DNA of 13,288 nt from Achromobacter sp. (GCA_003454835.1 DMTA01000126.1:381-13668); one strand, 5' to 3'; shown: positions 1-7,643, numbered from the stretch's first letter. Notes: generated by a model from the letters alone, not told the origin. Made by a program: numbers and translations.

Positions 1-720
1 GTCCTGCGGCGTGGTGACGATGACCGCGCCGACGACCGGCACCTTCTGCGCCAGCGTCAGGGCCACGTCGCCCGTGCCGGGCGGCATGTCGACGATCAGG
101 TAATCCAGGTCGCGCCAATTGGTCTGGCGCAGCAATTGTTCCAGCGCCTGCGTCACCATCGGGCCGCGCCAGATGGCGGGCGAATCGGCGTCGATCAGAA
201 AGCCGATGGAGTTGGCCTGCAGGCCGTGGCCGGTCAGCGGCTCCATGCTTTTGTTGTCCCGGCTTTCGGGACGGCCGGAGATGCCCAGCATCGTCGGCAC
301 GCTGGGGCCATAGATGTCGGCGTCCAGCACGCCGACCGTTGCGCCCTCGGCAGCAAGCGCCAGGGCCAGGTTCACGGCGGTGGTGCTCTTGCCCACGCCG
401 CCCTTGCCGGAAGCAACCGCAATAATGTTGCGCACGTTGGGCAGCGGCTTCAGGCCCTTCTGCACCGCGTGCGCGGCGACCTTCCAGGTAACGGTGACCT
501 GCGCGTCGGGCGCGCCGGCTTGAGCAAGCGCGCGCACGGCGATATCGCGGATCTGTTCGCGGACGGCATCGGCGGGATAGCCCAGCTCCAGCGTCAACGA
601 GACGCGGCCGCCGGCCAGTTGAATGTCACGATCTTTTACAGAAACACCCAAATCCAAACCGGTATTCGGGTCTTGCGCGGCGCGCAGTGCGGCGCGGATG
701 TTTTCTATCGTTATACTCAT
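1..720 (-). CDS. apbC: Iron-sulfur cluster carrier ATPase ApbC/Mrp, C-terminus outside window
   Basis: This cytosolic P-loop ATPase of the Mrp/NBP35 family binds and transfers Fe-S clusters to apoproteins. The 240 visible residues read from the ATG at 718-720 without a stop to the window edge. Residues 1-80 form the MIP18/DUF59-type domain. Residues 104-113 are the deviant Walker A, SGKGGVGKST, with K106 and K111. DADIYGPS follows at 134-141, and the switch region with DMPPGTGD starts at 211. The family's cluster-binding CxxC lies further on and is not in the window. No strong Shine-Dalgarno is seen; GGAA stands about 11 bases upstream. The divergent arrangement with metG, here separated by one small gene, resembles the mrp-metG pair of enterobacteria. 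Identification is secure from motifs. Confidence 0.96.
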   Translation of the reverse strand, partial: MSITIENIRAALRAAQDPNTGLDLGVSVKDRDIQLAGGRVSLTLELGYPADAVREQIRDIAVRALAQAGAPDAQVTVTWKVAAHAVQKGLKPLPNVRNIIAVASGKGGVGKSTTAVNLALALAAEGATVGVLDADIYGPSVPTMLGISGRPESRDNKSMEPLTGHGLQANSIGFLIDADSPAIWRGPMVTQALEQLLRQTNWRDLDYLIVDMPPGTGDVALTLAQKVPVVGAVIVTTPQD

Positions 721-821
721 GTCACTATGGTTCCGTAGGCAGCGCGGCGTCTGCGGGCCGCCATCCCCTAAAGGATAGCGGATACACGGGAACCTTTCGC
801 TGCGTTTTGCATCCGACATTC

Positions 822-1097
822 ATGACCAACACACTTATCCGCTTCTTTCGTGCCGTCCTATTCGCCGCCCTGGCCTTGATCGGCATGGCGATGGCGCTGG
901 TGTTCATGCTTTCCACGGCATTCGCCGTGGCGATCCTTTATGTGGTCGCCAAGGTGCGCGGCAAGCCCTTCGGCGTTCGCGCCTATTGGAGCCAGCGCCA
1001 AGGCGCCCGCCCTGGACCCTTCCAGTCCGCCACTGCCCCGTTCGCCACGCAACCGCGTGGCGATGTGATTGACGTCGAGGCCCGCGAAATCCGCTGA
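822..1097 (+). CDS. Small membrane protein of unknown function
   Basis: The product is 91 residues. Residues 10-45 form one long or two short hydrophobic helices rich in Ala, Leu, Val and Met. A basic stretch (KVRGKPFGVRAYWSQRQ) and a polar tail ending in VEAREIR follow, so it is probably an inner-membrane protein with a cytoplasmic C-terminus. I do not recognise a family. The ATG at 822 was chosen because translation then begins just before the hydrophobic segment; the frame stays open upstream to 687, but that part overlaps the start of divergent apbC and looks non-coding. No clear Shine-Dalgarno precedes 822, so the start is uncertain. It sits alone between divergent apbC and downstream metG, with hairpins after its stop. 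Codon use and the frame-consistent composition support a real gene. Confidence 0.72.
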   Translation: MTNTLIRFFRAVLFAALALIGMAMALVFMLSTAFAVAILYVVAKVRGKPFGVRAYWSQRQGARPGPFQSATAPFATQPRGDVIDVEAREIR

Positions 1098-1114
1098 CGG
1101 CGGTTTTCAACCTG

Positions 1115-1138
1115 GCTTGCGCGCCGTTTCGCGCAAGC
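1115..1138. repeat. Inverted repeat after the small membrane-protein gene
   Basis: Perfect 9-bp arms GCTTGCGCG and CGCGCAAGC flank the loop CCGTTT, and two wobble pairs can extend the stem in RNA. No T-run follows on either strand, so this is a stable hairpin rather than a standard intrinsic terminator. It begins 18 bases after the stop at 1097 and may protect or delimit that mRNA's 3' end. Confidence 0.6.
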
Positions 1139-1152
1139 TGGCCGATGCGTGT

Positions 1153-1167
1153 CGCGCTAAAAGCGCG
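1153..1167. repeat. Short inverted repeat in the metG upstream gap
   Basis: The arms CGCGCT and AGCGCG flank AAA. This is the second of three hairpins between 1115 and 1228. No function can be assigned from sequence. Confidence 0.45.
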
Positions 1168-1192
1168 CTAACCGCCCGGCCGCGCTTCCTTC

Positions 1193-1238
1193 AACCCGCC
1201 TGATTCGCATCGCTGCGATGGGCGGGTTGTGTGCTTTC
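1193..1238 (+). terminator. Possible intrinsic terminator between the small membrane gene and metG
   Basis: Arms AACCCGCC (1193-1200) and GGCGGGTT (1221-1228) pair perfectly. Inside lies a second small stem, CATCG-CTG-CGATG. The 3' side continues TTGTGTGCTTT, only a loose T-rich tract, so termination efficiency is doubtful. Position suits the end of the 822-1097 transcript and would separate it from metG. Confidence 0.4.
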
Positions 1239-1275
1239 CGGGGTCATGTCCTGGACCACATCCGGGGCCACGTCA

Positions 1276-1304
1276 GGGGCAGGCGCGCTCGCTTGCCCTA
1301 AAAT
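1276..1304 (+). promoter_or_regulatory. Possible metG promoter
   Basis: TAAAAT at 1299-1304 matches the -10 consensus in five of six bases. At a 17-base spacing the -35 would be GGGGCA, a weak match of three of six. A start near 1311 would give a leader of roughly 36 bases before the metG ATG at 1347. This rests on the -10 match alone. Confidence 0.3.
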
Positions 1305-1346
1305 GGCCGCCAAATCTCCTTTTCCCCTCAACCTCAGTCGACAACC

Positions 1347-3413
1347 ATGTCTCGCACCCTCTTTGTCACCACTGCGCTGCCCTACGCCAACGGATCTTTC
1401 CACATCGGCCACATCATGGAGTACATCCAGGCCGATATCTGGGTTCGTTCGATGCGAATGGCGGGCCACACGGTGCACTTTGTGGGCGCCGACGACGCGC
1501 ACGGCGCGCCGATCATGCTGAAGGCCGAAAAGGAAGGCATCACGCCGCAGGCGCTGGTTGCGCGCTACGCGGCCGAGCGTCCGCAATACCTGAACGGCTT
1601 CCACATCCGTTTCGACCACTGGCATTCCACCGATTCGGCGGAAAACGTTGCGCTGTCGCAGGACATCTACCGCGCGCTGAAGGCGCAGGACCTGATCGAA
1701 ACGCGCTCCATCGAGCAGTTCTACGACCCGGTCAAGGGCATGTTCCTGGCCGACCGCTACATCAAGGGCGAATGCCCCAAGTGCCACGCCAAGGACCAGT
1801 ACGGCGATTCCTGCGAAGTCTGCGGCGCGGTCTATGCGCCCACCGACCTCATCAATCCGTACTCCGCGCTGACGGGCGCCACGCCCGTCCTGAAGTCGTC
1901 CGACCACTTCTTCTTCAAGCTGTCCGATCCGCGCTGCGTGGAATTCCTGCAGCAGTGGACCACGGGTTCCAACAAGGCAGGCGCCAAGCACCTGCAGCCT
2001 GAAATGCTGGCCAAGACGCGCGAGTGGCTGGGCGGCGAAGACGGCGAGGCCAAGCTGGGCGACTGGGACATTTCCCGCGACGCGCCCTATTTCGGCATCG
2101 AGATCCCGGACGCCCCGGGCAAGTATTTCTACGTCTGGCTGGACGCGCCGGTCGGGTATCTGGCGTCGCTCAAATCCTATTGCGCGGTCAAGGGCATGGA
2201 CTTCGACGCCCTGCTCGACCCCAATGGCGACACCGAGCAGGTCCACTTCATCGGCAAGGACATCGTGTACTTCCACGCCCTGTTCTGGCCCGCCATGCTG
2301 AAGTTCGCCGGCCGCAAGACGCCGGACGCGGTCAACGTGCACGGCTTCATCACCGTCAGCGGCGAAAAAATGTCCAAGAGCCGCGGCACCGGCATTTCGC
2401 CGCTGCGCTATCTGGAACTCGGCATGAACGCCGAATGGATGCGCTATTACATCGCCGCCAAGCTGAACGCGCGCGTCGAGGACATGGACTTCAATCCCGA
2501 GGACTTCATTGCCCGCGTGAACAGCGATCTGGTCGGCAAGTACGTCAACATCGCCAGCCGCGCCGCCAGCTTCATCACCAAGCACTTCGACGGCGTCCTC
2601 GGGTATTCCGGCGACACCAGCGCGTTGTCCGCCGAATACGCCGAACAGGCCGAGTCCATCCGCGCCGCGTTCGAGGCCCGCGAGTACAACCGCGCCATCC
2701 GCGAGATCATGGCTTACGCCGACCGCATCAACCAGGCGTTCGACACCGCGCAGCCTTGGGTGCTGGCCAAGGGCATCGCCACCGCCGACGACGCGCAGAA
2801 GGCGGCGCTGCAGGACATCTGCTCGCGCTCGCTGGCCGGCTTCAAGGCGCTGTCGGTGATGCTGGCGCCGGTGCTGCCCCAGCTCGCCGAACGCGTTGCC
2901 CTGGAACTGTTCGGCGCGCAGGCGCCCTTCACCTGGGCCGATGCCTCGGTCCTGCCGCAGCGCGTGGCGCCTTTCAAGCACCTGATGCAGCGTGTGGAAC
3001 CGCAGATGCTGGAAGACCTGTTCGAGCCGCCCGCCGCGCCCGTCGTGGTGCCCGGCGGCGAGCCGCTGGCCGAGACCATCTCCATCGACGACTTCGCGCG
3101 CGTCGACCTGCGTATCGCGCAGATCGTCAATTGCGAGCACGTCGAAGGCTCGACCAAGCTGTTGCGCCTGACACTGGACGTGGGCGAAGGCCGCCACCGC
3201 AATGTGTTCTCGGGCATCAAGTCGGCCTACAAGCCGGAAGATCTGGTCGGCAAGCTGACCGTCATGGTCGCCAACCTGGCGCCACGCAAGATGAAGTTCG
3301 GCGTGTCCGAAGGCATGGTGCTCGCCGCCAGCCATGCGGATGAGGCGGTGGACGCCGGCATCTACGTGCTGGAGCCGTTCCCCGGCGCCAAGCCCGGCAT
3401 GCGCGTGCGCTGA
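1347..3413 (+). CDS. metG: Methionyl-tRNA synthetase with C-terminal tRNA-binding domain
   Basis: The enzyme charges tRNA-Met in the cytosol using ATP and methionine, for both initiation and elongation. At 688 residues it has the length of the dimeric bacterial type. The class I signature HIGH is at residues 19-22. Four zinc-ligand cysteines in the connective-peptide knuckle (C143, C146, C156, C159) indicate the zinc-binding form. KMSKS is at 341-345. From about residue 578 to the end lies the Trbp111/EMAP-like domain ([12 protein letters not shown], later MVLAAS) used for tRNA binding and dimerisation. The ATG at 1347 puts the family-typical strand [12 protein letters not shown] at the N-terminus; the preceding bases lack a good Shine-Dalgarno. 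A strong terminator follows 20 bases after the stop. Confidence 0.99.
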   Translation: MSRTLFVTTALPYANGSFHIGHIMEYIQADIWVRSMRMAGHTVHFVGADDAHGAPIMLKAEKEGITPQALVARYAAERPQYLNGFHIRFDHWHSTDSAENVALSQDIYRALKAQDLIETRSIEQFYDPVKGMFLADRYIKGECPKCHAKDQYGDSCEVCGAVYAPTDLINPYSALTGATPVLKSSDHFFFKLSDPRCVEFLQQWTTGSNKAGAKHLQPEMLAKTREWLGGEDGEAKLGDWDISRDAPYFGIEIPDAPGKYFYVWLDAPVGYLASLKSYCAVKGMDFDALLDPNGDTEQVHFIGKDIVYFHALFWPAMLKFAGRKTPDAVNVHGFITVSGEKMSKSRGTGISPLRYLELGMNAEWMRYYIAAKLNARVEDMDFNPEDFIARVNSDLVGKYVNIASRAASFITKHFDGVLGYSGDTSALSAEYAEQAESIRAAFEAREYNRAIREIMAYADRINQAFDTAQPWVLAKGIATADDAQKAALQDICSRSLAGFKALSVMLAPVLPQLAERVALELFGAQAPFTWADASVLPQRVAPFKHLMQRVEPQMLEDLFEPPAAPVVVPGGEPLAETISIDDFARVDLRIAQIVNCEHVEGSTKLLRLTLDVGEGRHRNVFSGIKSAYKPEDLVGKLTVMVANLAPRKMKFGVSEGMVLAASHADEAVDAGIYVLEPFPGAKPGMRVR

Positions 3414-3432
3414 TCCGCGCCACAGCCAATGC

Positions 3433-3463
3433 AAAGCGCCCGCGAATGCGGGCGCTTTTTTTT
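3433..3463 (+). terminator. Rho-independent terminator of metG
   Basis: Perfect 11-bp arms AAAGCGCCCGC (3433-3443) and GCGGGCGCTTT (3448-3458) enclose the tetraloop GAAT, and the T-run reaches 3463. Read on the minus strand, the same hairpin is followed by only three T, so it may also serve weakly as the end of the convergent trhO transcript, whose stop is at 3505. Confidence 0.93.
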
Positions 3464-3504
3464 GGACCTGTGGTTCCCTGGTCTGGGCACGGCGCCAGAT
3501 CGGA

Positions 3505-4242
3505 TCAGGCGTTGCTGGGCGCCAGCGCCGGATCCAGCGAGATGCGCTCGTCGAACACGAAGCACTTGCCTTCGTAACCAGGGCCGCCCGTTTCCTCGAA
3601 ATACTTCAGAATGCCGCCGTCGAGCTGGTAGACGTTCTCGATGCCGGCCTCGTTCATGAAGATCGCGGCCTTTTCGCAGCGGATGCCGCCCGTGCAGAAG
3701 CTGACGACGGTCTTGCCCTCGAGCTGCGCGCGGTTCGCTTCGACCGCGGCGGGAAACTGCGTGAAGCGGTCGATGCGCCAGTCGATGGCGTTCTTGAACG
3801 TGCCTTCGTCCACCTCGAAGGCATTGCGCGTGTCCAGCATGACCACGGGCCGGCCATCGTCGTCCACGCCCGCCTCAAGCCAGCGCGCCAGCGTGTGCGC
3901 ATCGACGCCGGGCGCGCGGCCCGCCGCCGGCCGGATGGCGGGATGGTTCATGCGGATGATCTCGCGCTTGATCTTGACCAGCAGCTTGCGAAACGGCACG
4001 TCGTTGCTGTGGCTGAACTTGACCTCCAGGTCAGCAAACCGCGCATCGGCGCGCAGCCCCTGCAGAAAGGTGTCGATGCCGTCGGCTGGACCCGCGAGAA
4101 ACAGGTTGATGCCTTCACCAGCCAGCAGGATCGTACCCTTTAGCCCGGCGGCGCCGGCCTCGGCGAGCAGGCGCTCGCGCAGCTCGGGCAGGGTGTCCAG
4201 CGGAACGAATTTGTAAGCGGCGATATTGACGACGGCAGTCAT
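3505..4242 (-). CDS. trhO: tRNA uridine(34) hydroxylase, rhodanese-fold TrhO (YceA family)
   Basis: TrhO proteins hydroxylate uridine 34 of certain tRNAs, the first step toward 5-carboxymethoxy- or 5-methoxyuridine at the wobble position. The product is 245 residues. The N-terminal ferredoxin-like domain spans about 1-95 ([12 protein letters not shown], then [11 protein letters not shown]). The rhodanese domain follows, with MLDTRN at 135-140, the active loop CTGGIRC from C183 to C189, and [10 protein letters not shown] at 205-214. It is the shorter version of the family; the E. coli protein is about 350 residues. The ATG at 4240-4242 was chosen because VNIAAYKF is the usual N-terminus; the frame runs upstream to 4353 only through hairpin DNA. 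There is no Shine-Dalgarno. A terminator-like hairpin ends about 15 bases before the start. Confidence 0.95.
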   Translation of the reverse strand: MTAVVNIAAYKFVPLDTLPELRERLLAEAGAAGLKGTILLAGEGINLFLAGPADGIDTFLQGLRADARFADLEVKFSHSNDVPFRKLLVKIKREIIRMNHPAIRPAAGRAPGVDAHTLARWLEAGVDDDGRPVVMLDTRNAFEVDEGTFKNAIDWRIDRFTQFPAAVEANRAQLEGKTVVSFCTGGIRCEKAAIFMNEAGIENVYQLDGGILKYFEETGGPGYEGKCFVFDERISLDPALAPSNA

Positions 4243-4253
4243 GGCAAAGCAAT

Positions 4254-4275
4254 AAAAACGGGCGGCGAAGCCCGT
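4254..4275 (-). terminator. Terminator-like hairpin directly upstream of trhO
   Basis: On the minus strand the arms ACGGGC and GCCCGT flank TTCGCC, and the second arm runs into TTTTTATTG. Stem length is only six pairs, but it is GC-rich with a five-T tract. It lies downstream of the META/DUF4377 gene (stop at 4368) and ends 11 bases before the trhO ATG. It could end the lipoprotein transcript or act as a leader attenuator for trhO. Confidence 0.5.
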
Positions 4276-4282
4276 AATCATA

Positions 4283-4351
4283 ATCGCTGGGCGGTTTACG
4301 CCGCCCGAAGGGGCATCGCTGGGCGGCCGGTGCACAGACCGCGGGCCGCCC
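4283..4351. repeat. Tandem GC-rich hairpins sharing a 12-bp direct repeat
   Basis: The unit ATCGCTGGGCGG occurs at 4283-4294 and 4315-4326. Each copy opens a hairpin: GGGCGG-TTTACG-CCGCCC (4289-4306), and GGGCGGCC (4321-4328) pairing with GGCCGCCC (4344-4351) across a 15-base loop that contains CGGT/ACCG. Neither is followed by a T-run. They fill the gap between the lipoprotein gene and trhO. Confidence 0.7.
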
Positions 4352-4367
4352 AAACCGCCTGCCGCGC

Positions 4368-5165
4368 TCAGCGCGAGACGACCTGCTGCTCGACCACCGC
4401 GTCCAGCACCCAGCGCAGCGGGGCGGCTCCCAACGCGCCATTCGGATCATTGATCTCGACCACCCGCAGGCGGTAGCGCACGCCGGGCTGCAAATTGAAC
4501 CCCGTGATCTCGCCGGGCCAGGCCTGCCAGGGTTGCGACGCGCTGTCCCGCACCTGATAGCACATGCCGCGGCCGGCGGCCGTGTCGCAAGGCGCCCGCT
4601 CGGCGTCGACGTAGACCAGCTTGGTGGGGCCGCGCTGGCCGCCCGCCACCGGATCCGCGCGACGCCCGAAGTCCAGCGTGTCGCCGGTGCTGAGCTTCCA
4701 GGTCATGCGTTGCGGGTTGTTGGCGTTATCGAACGAACTGGCGGTGATCCGGGTGAGCGACGCCAGGAAATCATGCTCGAGCGCCATGGCTTGCGGCGCG
4801 CAGGCCATGCGGGTCGACACCGGATCGGCGCGAACGATCAACAGGCCATTGGCGATGGTGTACGGCGCGTTGTAGGTATTGCATCCGCTGAAACCCATCA
4901 TCTGGGGCGAACCCTGGTCGTGGATGAACGCAGCCGTGATCGGGCGCGTGGATGACGACGGATGCGGCACGGGACGCAGCGTGCCGCCGGGCAGCGTCCA
5001 GCGCGCCAGATCCCAGTTCGTCTGCACCAGGGTGTCGGAGGCCGAGGCCGGTTGGAAGCGCGGATCCTGACCATCGGCCGCGCGCATCGGCGGCGAGGAG
5101 CAGGCTGCGAGACCCGCGCACAGCAGGACTGGCGCCAGGCGGCGCAGGAAAAGGGGTGAGCGCAT
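4368..5165 (-). CDS. META-domain (HslJ-like) lipoprotein with C-terminal DUF4377
   Basis: This predicted lipoprotein has 265 residues. A signal peptide ends in the lipobox LAAC, with C22 as the lipidated residue; the following Ser-Ser gives no inner-membrane retention signal, so outer-membrane attachment is likely. The META (DUF306) domain covers about residues 43-165, with the family motifs GFSGCN and STRMAC. A second domain beginning near [11 protein letters not shown] and ending in RYRLRVVEI matches the DUF4377 pattern commonly fused to META. HslJ in E. coli is linked to heat shock and novobiocin resistance; the molecular role here is unknown. The ATG at 5163-5165 has GAGAG a few bases upstream. 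It is the second gene of a pair, 33 bases after its paralogue, and probably cotranscribed. Confidence 0.88.
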   Translation of the reverse strand: MRSPLFLRRLAPVLLCAGLAACSSPPMRAADGQDPRFQPASASDTLVQTNWDLARWTLPGGTLRPVPHPSSSTRPITAAFIHDQGSPQMMGFSGCNTYNAPYTIANGLLIVRADPVSTRMACAPQAMALEHDFLASLTRITASSFDNANNPQRMTWKLSTGDTLDFGRRADPVAGGQRGPTKLVYVDAERAPCDTAAGRGMCYQVRDSASQPWQAWPGEITGFNLQPGVRYRLRVVEINDPNGALGAAPLRWVLDAVVEQQVVSR

Positions 5166-5198
5166 GCAGGTCTCTCGGATCGTTCAGCGAAGCATGAA

Positions 5199-5729
5199 TC
5201 AGGGGGTCGGCGGATCCTGGCGGCGCTCGAACTCCAGCACGTCGCCGCTGCGCAGATTGAACGTCAGATGGCGCGGCGCGCCGCCGCTATCCAGCGTGAA
5301 CGTGTCGATGTCGCGCAGCGCGCGCAGGTAGTCGGCTTCCAGCTTGGCGCGCTCGGGCGGCACGCAGGCCATGCGCGTCGTGGCGGGCGCGTTGATGACG
5401 AGCTTGTTGCGCTCAAGCTTGTAGGTGCCCGTATAACGGTTGCAGCCCGAAAATCCGTTGACCTGATATTGCTTGCCTTGCGCCAGGAACGTCAGGCGGA
5501 TGGGCTCGCCGTTGTCGCCGTGCGGAATGTCGCGCAGCGCGCCGCCCGGTTGCGCCCAGCGGACCAGTTCCCAGCTCGTCTGCGCCAGCGAATCCTTGCT
5601 GGTGGCGGCGCTGGCCGCAGCGGCGCCTTCGGGACGCGCGCCGCCGGTCATGCCGGCGCATCCGGCCAGCGCCGCGGTCAACAGTCCCAGGCAGATCACC
5701 CTGCCGGGCGTGGACAGGAACTTGGACAT
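5199..5729 (-). CDS. META-domain (HslJ-like) lipoprotein
   Basis: This predicted lipoprotein has 176 residues, with a signal peptide ending in LAGC (C24 lipidated) followed by Ala-Gly-Met, a pattern expected to travel to the outer membrane. One META (DUF306) domain spans about residues 45-170. It shares with the neighbouring gene product the core GFSGCN, the TTRMAC segment and the closing SGDVLEF strand, so the two are paralogues, this one without DUF4377. The frame is open upstream to 5786, but the Met at 5729 is preferred: it has GGAGG seven bases upstream and starts a proper signal peptide. It is likely the first gene of a leftward operon with 4368-5165. Function beyond a putative envelope-stress role is not known. 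Confidence 0.88.
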   Translation of the reverse strand: MSKFLSTPGRVICLGLLTAALAGCAGMTGGARPEGAAAASAATSKDSLAQTSWELVRWAQPGGALRDIPHGDNGEPIRLTFLAQGKQYQVNGFSGCNRYTGTYKLERNKLVINAPATTRMACVPPERAKLEADYLRALRDIDTFTLDSGGAPRHLTFNLRSGDVLEFERRQDPPTP

Positions 5730-6036
5730 GAGCAAGCCTCCAATTGATGCGTATCGTCGTAATGTAACCGGCCTGTGGCGCATCACGCGATTTTCTCCCT
5801 CCGACAGCCGTATCCAAAAGATGCACGATTGAGCCGGAGGTTCTAACTCCGATGATCACAGGTTCTGCATCGAATGCCGCATGGCGGGGGTTGGGTCGCG
5901 GCGCGCAGAATCGATGACAGTTGATGACTCCGGCCTAAAAAGTAATACAGGGAAAGAGGAGCGGAGCCCGCGACAACCGCATGCGCAGTGTCCGGCCCAT
6001 CGGGCCTGAGAATAATATCGACCGGGGAGATGCGCG
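5730..6036. other. Divergent intergenic region, META lipoproteins / acyltransferase
   Basis: No convincing gene lies here. It should hold both divergent promoters. On the plus strand TTGATG (5921-5926) and TAATAC (5943-5948) are 16 bases apart and could drive the acyltransferase, but the match is weak. GATGAC is repeated one helical turn apart at 5913 and 5923. Small dyads are CGGAG/CTCCG (5835-5851) and GGCCC-ATC-GGGCC (5994-6006), the latter in the acyltransferase leader. The stretch is AT-richer than its flanks. Confidence 0.5.
5737..5741 (-). promoter_or_regulatory. Ribosome-binding site fixing the start of the first META lipoprotein
   Basis: GGAGG on the minus strand stands seven bases before the ATG at 5727-5729. 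The upstream in-frame Met codon at 5786 has no comparable site, which decides the start. Confidence 0.75.
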
Positions 6037-7182
6037 ATGGGCTTCTTGAGAACCTTACTGGCGTTGTCAGTGGTGCTGGACCACCTGGGCGGCGGCTACG
6101 CCGATCAACTTGTCGGCGGCAGGCTTGCCGTGCAGCTTTTCTATGTGATTTCCGGCTTCCTGATTTCATACGTGCTGACGGCGACCGACAACTATCAGGG
6201 CGCCACCGGCAAGTTCTATGCAAACCGCTTTCTGCGGCTATTCCCGATCTATCTGGCGGTGGCGGCGCTGACGCTGACGGCCCACATCGTGAGCGGCGGC
6301 TCGTTCTTCCGCATCTACGAAGCCCTGCCCTTCAGCGCCGAAGTCTTCCTGTTCCTCTCCAACCTCTTCATCTTCGGCCAGGACTGGCTGATGTTCTTTG
6401 GCATCCGCGACTCGGCGCTGGCCTTCACCGGCAGCTTCGCGAACAGCGACGTGCCGCTGTACAAGGGCCTGCTGGTGCCGCAAGCCTGGACGCTCGGCGT
6501 CGAGATGAGTTTCTACCTGGTGGCGCCCTTCGTCCTGCGCTCGCCGCGCCGGCTGCTGGCGCTGCTGGCGGCTTCGCTGGCTCTGCGCGCGATCCTGATC
6601 TGGACGGGGGTCGGCCGCTCCGATCCGTGGACCTACCGCTTTTTTCCCACGGAGCTGGCGCTGTTCCTGATCGGATCGCTGTCGCACCAGGTGCTGCTGC
6701 CGCGCATGAAGGCCTGGACGCAGCGCGTAAAGCGCCTGCCGGAGATGGGCACGGGCATCCTGTTCCTGTATGCCGTGGCGCACTTCTCGATCAGCATCAA
6801 TCCCACGGTGCGCGATGGCCTGGCCGTCCTGCTGTTCGCCGGGCTGCTGCCGCTGGCGTTCCTGTTCCAGTCGCGTCACAAGCTGGACAAGGCAATCGGT
6901 GAACTCAGCTATCCCCTCTACATCTGCCACATGCTGGTCATCATGGCGTTCAGCTGGCTCATGCACGATGTGCAGGAACATCAGCCCATGCTGTTCGCCG
7001 CCATGGCCATCACGGGCTGCATCGGGGTCTCGGCAGTGCTGAACTACCTGATTGCGGATCCCGTGGAGCGCCTGCGCAGCCGCCTGCGCGCCGATCCCCG
7101 CGGCGCCACCGCCCCCGCCGATGTCCGGCCGCGCCCGCAAGTTCCGGCGCAACCGATGGGGACTATTCGCCGCGTGCCTTGA
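6037..7182 (+). CDS. Acyltransferase 3 family membrane protein (OafA/YrhL type)
   Basis: This is an integral inner-membrane acyltransferase of 381 residues with about ten hydrophobic segments. Proteins of this family move acyl groups, often acetyl, onto O-antigen, exopolysaccharide or peptidoglycan. Family marks are R5-x10-H16 in the first helix (RTLLALSVVLDH), LFYVISGFLIS at 34-44, YANRFLRLFPIYL at 61-73, WTLGVE at 151-156 and SYPLYICH at 291-298. There is no C-terminal SGNH domain, and the last 25 residues are a Pro/Arg-rich cytoplasmic tail. GGGGAG seven bases before the ATG is a usable Shine-Dalgarno. The last 20 bases overlap the convergent XRE gene. No glycan genes sit nearby, so its acceptor cannot be inferred from context. 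Confidence 0.93.
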   Translation: MGFLRTLLALSVVLDHLGGGYADQLVGGRLAVQLFYVISGFLISYVLTATDNYQGATGKFYANRFLRLFPIYLAVAALTLTAHIVSGGSFFRIYEALPFSAEVFLFLSNLFIFGQDWLMFFGIRDSALAFTGSFANSDVPLYKGLLVPQAWTLGVEMSFYLVAPFVLRSPRRLLALLAASLALRAILIWTGVGRSDPWTYRFFPTELALFLIGSLSHQVLLPRMKAWTQRVKRLPEMGTGILFLYAVAHFSISINPTVRDGLAVLLFAGLLPLAFLFQSRHKLDKAIGELSYPLYICHMLVIMAFSWLMHDVQEHQPMLFAAMAITGCIGVSAVLNYLIADPVERLRSRLRADPRGATAPADVRPRPQVPAQPMGTIRRVP

Positions 7183-7561
7183 TGTAGGCGCCCAGCACCA
7201 GCTCGATCTGACGCTTTTCCTGATGCGAGAGGCGCGCGTAAGCCGCGTAGGAGATGGTTTCGAAGGGCCAGGCGGGCGGGTCGGGAATTTCGCCCAGCCT
7301 GCCCGCGGCTACATGGCCGGCCGGCGTGTCGAGCATCGGCCCTTCGCCGGTACTGAGCCAAAGTGGATTGACGCGCAGGGCGCGCGTCAGCTTGATGAGC
7401 GCCTCGCTGGACGGCTGCTGGCGCTGTCCGCTTTCGTAGTTGCCGATGGCGCTTTGCGACAGGTTGCTTGCGACCGCCAAATCTTTTTGAGTCCATCCCT
7501 GAAGCATTCTTGCGTTGCGCAGACGATGGCTAAACGTGTCCACTCGATCAACCTGAGACAT
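7163..7561 (-). CDS. XRE-family helix-turn-helix regulator
   Basis: The product is a cytoplasmic DNA-binding protein of 132 residues. The HTH_3 domain spans about residues 11-68: helix 2 is TQKDLAVAS and the recognition helix is SQSAIGNYESG. It is followed by the NPLWLSTGEGPM segment common in phage-repressor-like XRE proteins of Burkholderiales. Residues 77-132 carry no LexA-type peptidase or other domain I recognise, ending with a helix around EKRQIELVLGAYIKA that may mediate dimerisation. The ATG at 7559-7561 has no Shine-Dalgarno; a promoter-like sequence ends almost at the start codon (see 7567-7597). The gene's 3' end overlaps the convergent acyltransferase by 20 bases. Its targets are unknown; autoregulation is plausible from the upstream dyad. 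Confidence 0.92.
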   Translation of the reverse strand: MSQVDRVDTFSHRLRNARMLQGWTQKDLAVASNLSQSAIGNYESGQRQQPSSEALIKLTRALRVNPLWLSTGEGPMLDTPAGHVAAGRLGEIPDPPAWPFETISYAAYARLSHQEKRQIELVLGAYIKARGE

Positions 7562-7566
7562 TAATT

Positions 7567-7597
7567 TGTATGGTTTTTTTGATTAAAGCATTTCAAA
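7567..7597 (-). promoter_or_regulatory. Possible XRE promoter with overlapping operator dyad
   Basis: Read on the minus strand, TTGAAA (7596-7591) and CATACA (7572-7567) stand 18 bases apart. The -35 agrees with consensus in five of six bases and the -10 in only three. A dyad TTTGA-N10-TCAAA (7578-7597) covers the -35, suiting autorepression. The -10 ends five bases before the ATG, which points to leaderless or nearly leaderless mRNA. Confidence 0.4.
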
Positions 7598-7602
7598 TCC
7601 GC

Positions 7603-7643
7603 GGCTAAACAAAGGGATTAGCCCCCAATTTCCGGGCTAATCC
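7603..7643. repeat. Perfect 10-bp inverted repeat with an alternative partner
   Basis: GGATTAGCCC (7615-7624) and GGGCTAATCC (7634-7643) pair perfectly around CCAATTTCC. A further GGCTAA at 7603-7608 could pair instead with TTAGCC at 7618-7623, giving two mutually exclusive hairpins. On the minus strand the main hairpin is followed by CTTTGTTT, a weak terminator-like tract. It stands just upstream of the XRE promoter. Confidence 0.65.

Noticed and set aside
2024..3343. 439-codon frame overlapping metG on the same strand
   Set aside because: Arg/Gly/Ala/His-rich frame-shift shadow of metG without a recognisable domain.
1191..3434. 747-codon open frame antisense to metG
   Set aside because: It mirrors the codons of metG, a certain gene; the low-complexity His/Arg/Gly/Val composition is typical of antisense frames in high-GC DNA.
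6238..7152. 304-codon frame antisense to the acyltransferase
   Set aside because: Gln/Arg/His-rich shadow of a gene with clear family motifs.
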